Source: Pagrus major
Taxonomy: Eukaryota > Chordata > Actinopteri > Spariformes > Sparidae
DNA length: 64,000 bases
Assembly (NCBI RefSeq): GCF_040436345.1
Contig: NC_133218.1
Span: 23,359,070 to 23,423,069, forward strand
Direction of reading: 5' to 3'
Shown: positions 14,001 to 29,000 of the stretch, piece by piece
Layout of the letters: each line of letters starts with the position of its first letter
How positions within the stretch are numbered: position 1 is the first letter of the stretch
Program-made: the position numbers and the translations under genes
The notes under the pieces: generated by a model
What the model was told of the DNA's origin: nothing
Database searches by the model: none
What the model saw: the letters and a program-made list of their open reading frames with translations, nothing else

Positions 14001-17000
14001 TCAATCAAATCAACAAAAGTCAGTCAATGCTGATTCCATGTTTCCCATCTGCATTTTTTATTATAACATGTGGTACATTACTGAGGCCTTCAACATATTT
14101 TCGTACAACATTATTTGCTCATAATGCTCATTAGGAGTTTTAGTGTCTCCAACAACTGAGCATGCATCCTGCATAAAGATGTTTATATGTGCTGTTTGTT
14201 TGTAAACTGACTATCTGAAACAGGTGTCTTGATGATTTCAGAATCGGCCCTGCTTTTCTGCAACTTTTGCTAAAGCAGGGAAACCACTGCAGGGCTGCAA
14301 CGCTTTGTTGTTTTGTTGCAAATGTTGTTTAACATTTCAGAATGTAACTATGCACCACCGTGTGTAAACAGAGAAAATATGCATACGCTATTTGTTTAAA
14401 ACGGCCAACTTGAAAAATTATGTCAGCTGCTATTCTGTCAAAAACAGAGTGTAGTGTGGTTATAAACACACAGCTACATTTCTGAGGCTCGTTCTAGTAC
14501 GCAGAGTAAAGTTAAAGAAAGATTAAGAAAAGACATTTGCGCTGTGTTAAATTACTGCTAATGCAAACCAAACATTTCCTTCTGCCGCAGCTTCACATTA
14601 AAAGCATTTAACTGGCAAAACACAAGTTGTCACAGCAAATGCAATTTGCCAGTGAGTTTAGCACTTACAGCTATTGTCCATCAGAAAGGCGGCTACAAAA
14701 CAATGAACATTTTCAGCACTTTTTGCAGAAAATGACCTTGAACCACAGTGAGCTGTTAAATGAAGATCTGCAGGCAACAGGCTGCACACCTTCTACTTCT
14801 CAGCAAGGTAACCAACTCCATTTTCCTCCTCCTATCAGAGTTCCCTATTAGCTTTGTGTTTAAATCAAATAGGTGCTGTAGCATTTCGCTTTGACAACAA
14901 ATCCTTTGCCATCTTCTTGTCGGTCAACACGTGATGGGTGTGATCTGATTCCTGCTACTCTGTGCTGCGACAATGCTGCTGCTTAAGAGAAGACACCCTC
15001 AGTTTGTAATTGTAGCATCCATCGTCCGACTAAGTGAGTGATTGATAACAGTGGTTCGAACAGAATGGCTGTGGACCTCTGCACAGCGTCTCTCTCTCTC
15101 TGTAAAGCATGTGAGATTGACAGTAGATGGCAGGGGTAGAGCGAGGGCAGTCTCTCGGACAGAAAAAAAACAAAAAACAAGTATAAAATGCCAAAATGGA
15201 TCGCCAAATACAATTGTGCAGCCGTTAATATAGATGGGCGCCCTGCCCAAGTAAAGTTTATGTGTGGAAAACACAGGAGAAAAATAAGGCAAAAAGACAC
15301 TGGGGGCAGTGGGCAAGTAATGTAATGGGTGTATACCCAACCATCATGTAACACCGGTATCACCGACTATCACGGCAAGTCTACTGTGTGTATTTATGTC
15401 CTCCTGTGCTACATACTGCAACCAGTGAATGACGCTGGACAGATTTCCAAGTAGCAGCAGAGCCGAGGGAACAAGTGAAAGCACTGACTGACGGGAATCA
15501 GATGCAAGCTTTATGGTACATTCAGCAATAGCATGACACAGAAATCCAGTGCAGTGCCAACAGGTGCAAAGGTCAACACGTAGGAAACTTAGCCCTTTTG
15601 AAGCACACATACTGTACACCCACGCGCGCACACACACACACACAAACACACATACACAGCAGAGAGAAAGGACATCTCCTATTCCCAAATTAGACCTCAG
15701 TCAAGTGACAAAGGGACACACTTCTTGTATTAATGTCAAAGCCGAGTAAACTGCTGCCCTCAGGCTAAACCCTCTGCATCACATCATGTGCTGCAGCCTG
15801 GTATGACCGACTCCCACCCAACTGCTCTGTTCACCTATTCAGCCAGTGACACTGGATCTGCAGTCTGACCTGCTAAGCATCGTCACAGCCGAGTGCTTGA
15901 AGAGCAGCACCAATAAAGAAAAAAAAAAACACAGACACAGAGGCTTAGCCTGATCAGGACAGGGCCGCATTCTTATACTGTGACGAGGCATTAATGCCTG
16001 GCCAGTCTGGCTTGCGAAGGCCAGATATAACCGGGGTGGCAGCCATTACTAAAGATGACTCAAGACAAAGAGATAGAGAAGATGGTGGTCAGCTTTGTCT
16101 TTTTCTGGTATGACGCAGCTGAAACATGACCGTAAAAACATGTTTTTTACTGTGTATATAATGACCCCAACATTTGAGAGTCCTGTACTTGCACTTGAGG
16201 AAATGCAAACAGACTCTGAAGGGTCATAAAACCTTTAAAGTGGAGTTCCCGTCACCACAAATGAGCTCAATCCCGCAAATCCTTTTGGAGTGGGACTTAT
16301 TTCATAATTTGGGTGAGTTACAACTCAAATGAATTCAGGCACCGTAGTTTTTTCAATGTTTTCTCTCCACAGCAATAAAATGTGCATAGACCAAGCCCCA
16401 AATCTGACCATCAGCAAGAATGACTTAAACTATCCAGCCTCCCCTAACTTCAAGGAACAACATTCTGTTGCATGGAGATAAAATAAGTAAATATGGCTGC
16501 CAGACAGTCTCATATCATAGAGCAGGTATTACTGAAAGGAAAACATGAAAAATATTCTAAATCCATCTATAACCATCCAAACTTGTAGAGGGAGTCTGAA
16601 TATAGTTACTGCCAAGACAATGCGGTCTTGAAAACTTAGCAGCAGATGTGCACTACAGTACACAGTACACTTCCATCATCCTCTTGTTCTTCCCCCTATT
16701 CATGAGGAAGAATTGCATGCTAGGAAGACACAATGGCGGAAAGTGAAGTGCAAGGTGTCAGGGGCCAGAGAGGGAGGTCAATGGCGTGCTGCCTGTCCAG
16801 AACTCCTGCTTTATCAGGTCTGCAGGATGAGCAACCGACAAAACAACCAGAGACGGCTGCTCCAGCCGAGCGGTTTGGCACACAAACACGCATGACCCCC
16901 CGCTTCAACAATCTCCTCAGTGTGATGAACACAAGACGCAAAACTGTCAACAAAATGACCATAATAGCACTGCTATCCAAATACTATTTAGTGGTTGCAG

Positions 17001-20000
17001 TGAGTAAATGAAACTGCGCCAAAGTTTAACTCCATTTCATAGCACTCCGCTGAGGTGGCATCTCCCTTCCACTTCCATTCCTAAACTCCTCTTCCCTGCT
17101 GTCACCAACACTCCTGGTTTCCCTTTGCTGATCTGTTATGCAATACCAGACGCATATGGTTCACTTTAGAGATAGATATTTTTAGATGACCATGATGGAC
17201 CACAGTAATTCGAAAGAAATGTCTAGTCAGGCAAGACAGGAAGACTCATGTAGCAAATATTGCAACCTATACTGTACACAAAATTTCAAGCTTCATGAAT
17301 GCCATATGTGTAGGAAACGATACACCAGAAAAGGAACCTACTACAAGATGTATTTTTAGTGCAAATGTAAAGGGTTTTTTTGTTCGCCACAACAAGAACA
17401 AGATCATAAGGACAACTCTGCCGAACCCCCATTTCCCTAAAATCCCTTGGGAAGATTTGTTCACTCCAGGGCGAATACTTGGGTTTATTTCAAAACACAG
17501 CATAAATTAAAAACATACGGCCAGTTCACCACATGCGACTTGAAAACAGAAATGCATAAAGAGGCAAATAAAAAGGAACCTCAGAGAATCAGACATTGCT
17601 AAACTTAAATCAATCCACTGTCAAAATTAATTCATCCCGCTCTCTCAACCTGGTTCCTCAAACTAAACCTGAAGCGTCTGTGTGATGTTCATGGTTGCCA
17701 TGAGGGTCCCAAACATTGATTTGACTTATTATGTTTCCGTCTTGTCAAAAGTAGGTTAACAAACACCATATCTTCCGAGCATAAATGGGTTGAATCAGAG
17801 TTCAGGAACCAATCTGCTGTGAAATATAGTCAACAGTACAAAAATACCCTTTCCGAATCCAAGGACAAGCCATGGATTTTCCCGGCACTGTTTGATAGCA
17901 GGCTCTAGTGGTAAAACTGATATGAAAAACACTTGAATAGAATGAAAAACAATCATAATCCAATAAATTCTTCCATTGCTGTGGTGAAATCTGTCAAAAC
18001 TGAAGGGAGTAGACCGGTAAAATGAACAAAGTAAACCTTACGACATTATAGTTTGAGGAGGACCTCTTCAGTCATGTATCAGCATGCCTGCTTATACAAG
18101 TGGGTTAGTTTTTTTTTAACAAGATTAAAGGTATGTCAAACACCTAAAATGACTTGCACAATTCATGTCAGGTGTCTTATATTGAACAGAAATTTGGCTG
18201 GACAATACAGTTTGCTTTGCAATGTTAACCATTACGAATTGAACTCAAGTACTGGTTGATAAGTGACAATGATACTGGGCACAGCACATGTTATGTTACA
18301 CATGGATAAGCAGGCTTCGTAAGCTATTGTACACTTGGTACAAAATAAAGAATTCACATCAGTGGCCAGCGAGGTGTAAAACAGTTACAGGCAGTGTGTG
18401 ATTTATCTCCACTTCCACATGTGCAAAATCATAACAGACACCAACAGACCATAAAAAACCTTTTCTGATTCTGCCTTTTGGCAGTCATGGTGAAAAACAT
18501 TAACATGACTGTCCTAGTTGGGTTCTATCTGATCGTCTCCTCAGCACTTTAGATGACGCGGAAGTGAAGGATCACGACTATTAGTGTAGGTAGTTTTACT
18601 GAGTATTTACCACAGCTGGCTTCACATAAATGTCTGTGAAACAAACGGTTAGGCTTTATCAGAAAGTGATGGTGTCGGGAAGGATAACTGACTTACCACT
18701 GGAATAACTGACTTACACTATGACAGAAGTGACTCTCACTAATATACAGACCTTTTCTCAGTCATTTATGTCGAGAATACAGCAGGCAGATGGAGGTGCT
18801 ACAGAATCAAGGGGTAGACTGACTATTTTTAGTCCTTGACCTAAGCGCAAACTATAGATTTAACCTGCCGTCAATGATCTCTGTTCTCGTGCCTCTCCTA
18901 ATAGCTAGTCTCTGGCAAGTAGCTGAGTTGTGTCTGATTTAACTTTGCCCTTTCGCTCTACCAAGAACCATGATGTCTCCCTGGGACCTGCTACAGGGTC
19001 ACATCTGGCCTCCAAACATCGACCGCCTGCAGCTGGGCATTTGGCTTTCCAGCACTTTACCTACATCTGCTCGACTGTGACCAGGCTGTGGATCTATACT
19101 TATGTATCGAGCATAGCACAAGAAGAGGCACCTAAACTTGTGTTCTGGCTGAACACAGTGTCCCAGGTCAGATCTGTGGGGGAATAGCGGAGTGCATTCA
19201 GTGTCTGTTTGATAGTACCAGTGGCATCGCCGAAGCTGGACATTTTAAAATCGCACACAGTGGCCTTAAGCTCAGCTATTAAGTGGAAAAATTGGGTAAG
19301 GGAAACAAAAATCTGGAAAAACAGGGGTTGACATTCTTCCCTCCACCAGAAGTTTAGTAAATGCAATATTGTTGGGTCAGATTTTTTTTGTGCATGTACT
19401 ATATGTATGTATTTTTGGGAATTCAATCACCATATCATGTTTTTCGATTTGTTGGTTGGTTTGTCAACAGAAATACAAGAAAAACACTGAACTGATTTCC
19501 AGGAAACTTGGATGGGTCTCAGCCCAGAACAGATCCCATTAACTTTTGATGTGGATCGGGATAAAGGGACAATTTCAGGAACTATTTCTCACTTTTATCA
19601 CTATTGCGAGATAGCGTCTTTTTCAACATTTTTGTTAATTTCATAGGGAAATCTGGCCTATTCAGGTGGCTGGTCTCAATGAGTGAGTGCAAAAGGGGGC
19701 TGTTGGGCCTTAGGAGTATTTTTGGGAATTTGTCCATTATTATCAGCAACACATTGCTACAACCTTTGTTTTTACCTACCAGCTGACAATAGGTAAACAT
19801 GGTTGTTTTTTTTATTTCATCTGTAAAAAGTAAACAAGATACATCAAAACACATGCCTGAGCACATGGAGTGATGAATGAAAGAGCAGGGTAAACAGCTT
19901 TGTCCTGAGGTTGTAGATCAGTACAATGGCTGTCCTGCGTCAGACTTCTGAGCCCCGGCCTTTACAGCACAGTAAGATAATGGCTGATAATGACCTGGCT

Positions 20001-23000
20001 GTGGAACAGGTGCTTCCTCCACTGCCTTGTGGGGGCCTTGGTGAAGCTCCAGTATTCACTATAAGCCTTAATCTCACTTCTGCCCACATAAGCTCAGTTC
20101 AAACCACAACAAGTTTTGTTCCTCTCTTATGAAGTTACACAAAGTGAATCTGTGCAGTACGTGTCAGTCAGATGAGAATCTATGAACACTAAGTTGTATC
20201 ATAGAAGATGTTTGCCAACAAAGGCATTTGTCACATAAAGCCTCAGAAACAAGTTTCTTAAATAGTAAGTAAATGGGGAAAACACTTAACACATAAAATG
20301 AAATGAAGCTACAAATGCATAGCTTTTGTAGTGTTATGGATGGAGTGAGGGCAGACTCTAGGAGAATACCTGAGGGTATGACTAAAAACCCAGAAACCAG
20401 CCTGTGTAGACCATGCTGTTCCTTTAACCCAAAGACACTAACAGGGTTTGACAAGCGAGCAACACTGCCATCCCCACACTCGTAGTAGTATGGGTAAAAA
20501 AGTCAATGAATAACCACAATGTAATGTATTACTGCACCATGTTATTACGCTGTCTGACTATTTTTCAGGACTTTCAAACATCCAGCCCAGTCAACACCAG
20601 TGCTTCTTTCCAGGTAAAACTCAGCGAGTTCTGTAACCATGCTTTATGTCCACAATGCAACACAATGGGGAACTATTACAATAAAAGTTGTTGGCAAGTC
20701 CTACTGTAGAAGCTCAACACTGAGGAGAACACCAGCAACTGGACATCTGAGAGTACTGAAAGATCTCTCATGGCAAGAGCAAAGGTTCAGGTTTCGAGGT
20801 AAATGTCTTCGACAGAGATTTAATATATGAAAGCAATGAGCACGTTGAAGTATGCAGGTGTAAGAATCCAAGTTATGTGCCCTGCCACTGGCCCTGGTGT
20901 CAGCAGCAGTCCGTATTTTTACTGGCAACAGTGGCATTCAGTAGCCAGTTAGAGGGGTGTCTGGAACCAGCCAGCTCTTTAGATGGGAGGGAGGAAATTT
21001 AGAGGGTGTCACAAAACTTCCTGTGGTCTTGGACCTGTTCACCTGTCTACTGGCACCAGTTCACAACTACATTTTTGTGCCAAGCTCCTGGCTGGCGATA
21101 AGTGACAGAGTTGGTCACTTATTATTGTTCCTTTTTGTGTTAATTTGTAAAGCTGAGACTTGGGTCTATCAGGAAATAACATTTCTGTTAAGTGTATAAC
21201 ACAGAATAAAAAGGGAAGAAACACTTCATTACTATACCAACTACATTTATAAACAATAACCGACAGCTTCTACTGTATCTCATCTCGAAGTTTGAATATT
21301 TGCACTCTCCAGTGTACTGTGGCTTCATTTCATCCTGTGTATTCCCATTTCCTGATGAACTCATAGTGCTTTTCACCATGGAAAGTCCTGCTTGCTTGAT
21401 AGCTCCAGCTTTGTTTCCTGATGTGTTTAGCTTCACTGGCACACGAAGCATTGATTACTCATGTGTGGATCTTCCTGACAAACACATGATTCCATCCCCA
21501 CCCCCACCCCCCGGCTGGAACGGCATCCTGCTATCTGGAATGCACTGTTTAGTTTTTCGCTCATAGTTTCACAAACATCATAAGACCGACGTGCAGCGCG
21601 ACATGTCAAATTATGGTCACTTGAGTCAATCCATCAAGTCACACAATTAGGCTGCAGTCTTTCATCTGTTTGTGGTTTGGCACAGAGCCTAAAACTGACT
21701 AACCAAGGCTGCTGGTTATGAACAATGCAGTTAAGCTTTGTCATGATTCACTTGTCCAACCTGCTGAGAGAACAAGGCCAGATGAATGACTCAATGCTGC
21801 AATAAGGGAGGTTCTTTACTCAAGTTAACTAAACCTGAACTGAAGCCCAGATGCTCAGGTCACACTGGAGTCAGTTCAAGAAGTATTCATCAACCTTCAT
21901 CAACATGCTTCAAGAAGTACTCTTTCTCTGAGACAATAGGTTTAAAAAAAAGGTTCTTATTGAAAATTCTATTATAAATTCACTGTTCGTACGCCAGGCC
22001 AGCCGTCAAATCAACTAAACAAATGACACCAGCCGGTTACAACTTTTCAGGATAATTCGAGCATCCTTCAGGGAAGTGCGAGCCACGTTCCTCATTACAG
22101 CAGGGAATTGGGGGAAAAGGGAGGAGTTGAAGAAGTCAAAGTTCTACACAAGAGATATGAGACAAATGTTTACAGTCTGGTCAAGTCAGGTCAAATTCCT
22201 TCATCGGAGGAAGTTGAGCCCCGGAGGAAATTTTTAAAATGTCATGTCTACACATTTTTGTCAGAGGAAAACAAGTGAGGGTGTAATAGGCATTACGTAA
22301 ACAGTACCTGTGTCTGTTGTGATGCAGGAAGCCTTTGCAAGTACAGTATATTCAATTTTATGTACTGCAGGCAAACAATGCCTACTACAAACTGAGAAAT
22401 GTGGAATAACAGAACACAGTGTACAATAATTTTACTCTAAATAATCCTGACTTCTCTCTGTTAACAGCTAGCCTTGGATTAGCCTACTGGAAGAGTATAT
22501 GTGACTTACTTCTGACTGATGAATGTGAACTCAAAGCCTGACTCATTTAATGGTGCCCCTCCCCGGGTGCCGAAAAACACCTAGTACACTTTCATAACTT
22601 GATTAAACTTGTGAACCTGATTAACACATGATAAGTCAAAGGGTTGCAGCCCTTCTTCCAGAGTCAAAAGGTATTCGAACTTGAAAAGAGACATCAAATC
22701 CAGTCTTAGCAGCCTAGTCTTTCTACTGATAGCAGTTTCTCCAATGTCAAAATCCATGAAGTATAGTTTTTTGTGGGGTGCCCCAGTAGCTCAGTTGGTA
22801 AAGCGTGCGACCGACGTACAGAGGCTCTGTCCTTGCCTGCAGCAGCCCAGGGTTCAAGTCTGACCCATGGCCATTTGCTGCATGTCATCCCCCCTCTCTC
22901 TCATCCCATTTCCTGTCATCGCTCAAGCTATCCTGTCGATAAAGCCATGAAAAGGCAAAAAAAGAAGAAGAAAGTAGTTCTTTTAAAAAAAAGTTGTTGT

Positions 23001-26000
23001 TTTTTTTTGCTTTGCCGTATCAATACTTTTCTTTAATGTATTTTCCATTGCAAGTACAACTTTTTTCACAAAAACTAAAATACCCAATGATGACACCTCT
23101 GAATAGCGTAACTTATCCTGAAAAATGTGAGACATCTGAAGAAGATTCATATCATGATTAAAATGATAGATTGTAGAGAAGCATAGTGCCTGTGTTGTCA
23201 CTCTCATTTAGGAGGACTGTTTTGAAGACTGGTTACTGGTTTACCACTGAACACCATCTTGGCAGTTCAGGGCAATTCAAATCTGGGCAAAGAGCGGAGA
23301 AGTCTCAGTGGAGCTGTGGAGGGATGAGAAAGAACCACCCAGTCTTAGTGTGGTTCTCTTGGGTATCTGGCAAACTCACTCAAAACATGTGAAGGGATTG
23401 AAGAATCTGGTGACCAGAGTGGAGTTGCATTTTAAGGGACAGTGTCTAAATTAGCAATGGGACAAAAAAACAAATGACCGGCGTGGTATGCGGTCAGAGC
23501 AACAAGACTGCTTGCCTAACTGATTGAGTGGAACAGAAAACCCACACCACAAACTGTGTGTTGGACTGGACCAGTACAGGATTACTATTGTTCAGTGCTG
23601 CAGCATCTCGCCCACAGCTGCAACATGGGAGACGAGCGATAGAGCAGTCTGAACATCAGGCTAAACCTCCCACTGTTGTTAATGTCAAACACCTAAGGCT
23701 AAATGCTACAAGCCTTCAAAGGTGAGGACAGGTCACTTTGAAACTTTGAAAACAAACTAAGAAGTACGTCAAGGAGGGACGACGTGAGACAAATGGACAG
23801 TCAAAGTCAAATGTTTCAGCTCAGAGTTTGGAGTTCAAAGAAGTCAATCTCAAAGTGCTGACGAAGGCTTTTCTCAAAAATGTTTGACCGAAAAAAAACA
23901 CATTAATTCATACGAGCATTCATTAATTGATTAACTCGAGACATTTTAACTAAAACTATAAATCAATTAATTATTCGGATTATTAAAAGTAAAAAATAAA
24001 ATAAAAAATGCTCATGCCCATGAAATGTTCCCAGAGCCCAAGAAGAGCTTTTGAAGTTTCAGTTTTGGCCCTCCGAGGGAAAAAGTTTGGGCACCGCAGA
24101 TTTAAATCGTTATGATTGTCAAAACTGATTGGCTAAATGTTTCAGTTAAAGCAAATTCCCAGAAAACCTTTACTTTGACCTTCATGCTGAAATGCACAGC
24201 CCTGAACTTGGCTTAAAGCGGTTTCTGACATTAGAATAGTTTCCCCATTTTTAACTCCCAGTATGGACAGAGGTCCTGTATGCCGTGCCTTAGATAGTAG
24301 TCATTACCACATTAGCAGAGCTGACCAAGGCTGATTGAGCTGCAGCAACTCAAATCAAATTTTCCAAAAAGTAATGATTCAAAAGCTACGTTATCAGAGG
24401 AGACATTTTCTTTTCCTGCTGGGAAACATGACTACAGTGGAGACAGCAGGGGTGATTCTGCTGACAGATAGTTGTCTGCAGGCTACATGTAATGGACTGA
24501 CCCTCATGTTCAACACTGAACTTTGTGATGCTTTGGAATGTGTTTGACCTCTCGGGCATTGTTGTCAAGACATCTCTCTTCACCCAACACACACACACAC
24601 ACACTATATACAGACCTGAAGGCCAAGCTAAGCATAAACATAAACAGCTATCCATTTCCATTCAGTGTATGTTGTCATGTTCAGTGGATGGTAATTTCCA
24701 TTTCAGTTTAAGGATTACGTGCTGTTTCAGAAACCTCACAGCCCTCATTTTTCACAATCAAACTAATATTGTGTGGTCAAATTATGTGAACAATGAGGCT
24801 ATCTTTAAAGGGCTATGCTTTTGACATTATGTAACTGTTAAAATCTAACTTCACTATAGGCCTGCACGATATGAGGAAAATCTGCGATGTGCGATAACAC
24901 TGTTCAATATTGCGATGACGATATAACTTGCGATAAATAAACAAATATTGAAGTTTGCATATTATTAACTATACAGTTAATAAAAGTGTTTCCGCATTAA
25001 TAGGTACACTGCTAACATAGACCCCAAACATTGAATAGCCAATGTCCACTGAATAGTGAAGAATTAAATAAATAAATTATTTCGAACATGCTTTTATTGA
25101 ACAAACTGCACATGAATACCCAACCAATTAAGCAGAACTTTAATTTAAATAAGACATTATAACTATATGAAATTAAAGTTTAATTTCCCCTGCTCCCTTT
25201 AAACTATTTTCTTGTAAACTCAACCAAAACATCTCTTACCATGCAGAGTTGAAATAAATAAAACATCCAGGGGGAAACAACTTAAATAATTAGATAAATA
25301 TAAATTAAACATGGCACTTTAAATTAACTGTAATGTCTCTCATCACAATCATCAAGGCCCCTTGACTCTGCCTAACAAGGTGCAGAGATCTGTAGTATGA
25401 GGGACAAAACTGAAATAGAGTAGGGCCAGCCCACTAAATCAAGAGAAAATAAAATCAGGAAAAAATATCTACCCGTTAGGGCAAGTTACAACCTTAGTTA
25501 TTCCCTTAACACAAGTTCTTGGCCAAGAAAACCAGCATGTTAACTTTGTTAGGTTGTTACCACATTCCCAGATGTGCTGATGTGCTCACACAGTACCTGT
25601 CATTGTAACACGTTGTAACAGTCAGTTATTTAATGTAGTGGCACTAGGTGGCGCCTCCTTTTGTTTAGTGGGTAATGTAACCTGTACGATGAAGAAGAGC
25701 AGGTGTACTTCCGCTCCTCCTCGGAAACCCCCACATGTTGCCTGCCGTCTCTTGAGTAACCAGAGCAACCGCACTAAAGTGGACCATCACCTTCCCCTTC
25801 ACCAGCCCACGTTACACCGTCTTCTCTCCTGAATCCAAAATAAGTTCATATAGCAGAAGTGCTGTTTCTTTTCACCACAAGGCCTTCGTCGACCATTTTC
25901 ATAGCTTTTTTCTCCTCCCTCACCCATCATAACCTGGCAATCACCACCAAACTGATGCCGATTAATTTTGTCAGGGTAGCTAATGGCTAGCTGGGGCTTC

Positions 26001-29000
26001 ATCTGATTGGCCCTTGTAAACAGGGCTCCGTCTGATAGGCTAAATGTTAGCATGCTCATGGCGCATGTAAACAAAATGATTTTTCTTATTCATCGCGTGT
26101 CAGGCAGTCTTTTGCGATGTGTTTATCGCACATGTTCATATCGCGATGACGATGAAAATTCGATTTATCGGGCAGCCCTACTTCACTATAAACAATAAGA
26201 GACTTATCTGATAGACCCAAGGCAAAAAAATGTTTTGCTAAATATAATGCAATGGAGAACAAAACTTAACAAAAAGTAAAAAAAAAAAATAATTGCATTA
26301 ATACTGTAGTCTTTGGTTGACTGACTTTACAGTAACATCTGTGCATTTTATGGGGTTTAACAAAGTTTTTGAGGGGATAAAGCCAGCTTGAACACGATCG
26401 GGCCAATCTGTTTTAAAATACTAACCTAATTAGTTTTATGTACCTCACTTGTTACATCCAAACAGCATTTAACAAAAACCTTCCTGACATAAATTGAAGG
26501 CATATTGCTTCCACTGTGTTAAAATACAAGGCATGAAGGTTTGATTTAGGTGAACGTAGTGGTAAAAATTTATAGCTCAGTTTGCTGGCAAGCATTGTGA
26601 CCTTCAAAAGCAGGTTTGGATAAGGCCTCTGTTACTCCAAACACTCACCAACAGTTGGATTAGCTAGGCTTAATGTTCATCTGGTTGTCTTACAATGTAG
26701 ACTTTATACCTGTAATTAATACAGCCCATTAAACACAAAAGAAAACAGTGCCTGCTAGAGGTTGAATTGTCTGAGAGAAACAAGTACACATGAGGGAGAA
26801 AGACATAACTAACACATCACACAAATCTACATTTGATGCCAATATGTCACCCACCAGCAGCGGATGTTATGAACATTCGCATACTCCAAGCTTTAAACAA
26901 AGGGTGCTTATAATTAAACAAGCAAGCTCACAAGCAATTAAACAGTGAACACCAAAGTAATTCCAGGCATTCTTTTAACATTTGTGAGGCACATTTTCAT
27001 TTCTTTGCTCTAACAAAATATAGTCACCATCCCAATTTAAAACGTGATTGTTTTTCTAAATTAATCTGAGCATGACAAGCGTGACAGCCACCTCACTCAT
27101 TGGTGAGCCATTTGCAGTTTGGCTGCAAAGCTAGTGACTCGAGCTTTAAAACTTGCACTGTAAGGTAATGCGGGCAGCTGAGGCAGATGCTACTGACCTT
27201 GAAATTAAAAATAAAACTCTACTTATAACAGCAGCAAATGACATTGCCATATTCCTTCTGTATATAATTGGCTAGCATTAGCATGATGGCACACATGAAC
27301 ATGGACAAGTTACAGTCAGTGTGTGTGATAGAAGAGGCACTAGGCGAAGGCTCTTTGCACTTACTGTGCATCGTTTGATCTCAGTTCATGTCAAATTCTG
27401 TGAAACTGACATCACAATGCACTGAATAAATTATTCCTTCACTTTGCCTTTTTAGGTATTTAGTCTTCTTCAGTTAGACAGATAACGTGACGTATCATTA
27501 GATGATTGTCTTGCAATGTATCGCTTATCACATGGCTGTATCGTGATACTATCATTATCTTGGACAACGTATTGTCAACCGTATCATTTTGTGAGTTACT
27601 CTGTGATTCTCACCCAGGTATCTGCATAAATATTGTCCGTGATGTGCCGATATCAAAACTTTTTCTTTTTACAGAGTATAATGCAGAAAAAAGATGCTTG
27701 GGGGAATGTTAAATTGTTAAATGGTTAAATTCACGGTGAAGGTCACTGTTTCTGTGCACTGATGTCATCTTTGGACAGTAATGTTTATTATTAATCTGTA
27801 AAATATCCTGCATCCAATACATATGAATCTTTGTAATTATTGTTTCAGAACCACATTTGAAGGATGATTGGAAAAAAAATTCTGTGTGTATATATTACAA
27901 AAGAATATCAATATAGGCTCATATCAGAATATGTTCAGTCGGTAAGAAGAAAATATTATTCCTGTTTTGTTTGTAATGACTAATACATTTTGAGGAATTC
28001 TTTCAGAAAAATGGTGGTGTTTACACGTTAAAAACATTGTATGTGGCCGTACTACTACCTCCAGAACGTCTGTCCGTTTACAGTACACCTAGAGGACTTG
28101 ATACAGGGGGGCGAGGTGATGGAAATGTACTAGGTGAGCATCGTGCTGACCTCCATCCCCAGAACTGTCTCATCTATAACAGATGAGCGGTTAAGCTGGT
28201 TCCTATCATCATCACTTGCCTGAAAAGATTAGAAACACATTTCTCCTAGCACAAGTTGTAAACGCTTTTTCTTGGTGCATTCCTCATCTGTGGTTATTTA
28301 GTTTGCTGGGGGCCTGTTGTGACCGCAAAATGCTTTTCGTGCTCAGCTTCATCCACTGCTCTCTACAGATGTGTTTCTTAGTGTTTGTAAATGAGTCATT
28401 TTCTTTTTCATGGAGTAGAGAAAATCTGCAAATAATAATGGTTTACATACCAGCCCAAAACACAGCCAAAATGCAAATTGCTTAGTGGGTCTGTTAAAAA
28501 CTATGGTGTATCTTCATTAAAGCTTCAAAGTTGGAATTTCAGTCATTTGGCTCTTGACCAAAGTTTGTCACACTACATAGTAGGAAACAATCCCCTCTTT
28601 CCTGTCCCTGCTGACTCCTCTGAATGCTTTTTCAAAGAGAAAACTGAAGATGTCAACATATGAATCTTATTCAGTACGTTATCCAATATTCTTTACTATA
28701 TTTGTACATATACTCGTCTCTAAGAAGAACATAATCTGTCTCAGTTTCAGCAAATATGTGGTGTATTTGCCAAAAAGGACTAAAAAAAAAAAGGTCTAGC
28801 ATTGAATGCATCCTCTTGTTTCAGCTCCAGCTTACTGCCTTCAATGAGAAACATCATGCCTTATGCTTTCTTTGCACACCGGGGACTGCAGTACGTCTCA
28901 ATTTCAGTCCAGGCTGACACATAATGAAGAAGCATTGGGGGATCACTTCAGCGAGATGGAATACAAAAAATTCACACACACCCACATAGGCACTAAAAAA

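Noticed and set aside
14983..15363. 126- and 113-codon overlapping minus-strand frames
   Set aside because: Two frames over the same DNA, no domain and no splice context. Chance frames in sbf2 intron 2.
22775..22861. Functional tRNA gene
   Set aside because: A and B boxes are present, but the sequence continues into a SINE body and A-rich tail, and the acceptor and anticodon stems do not pair properly by eye.
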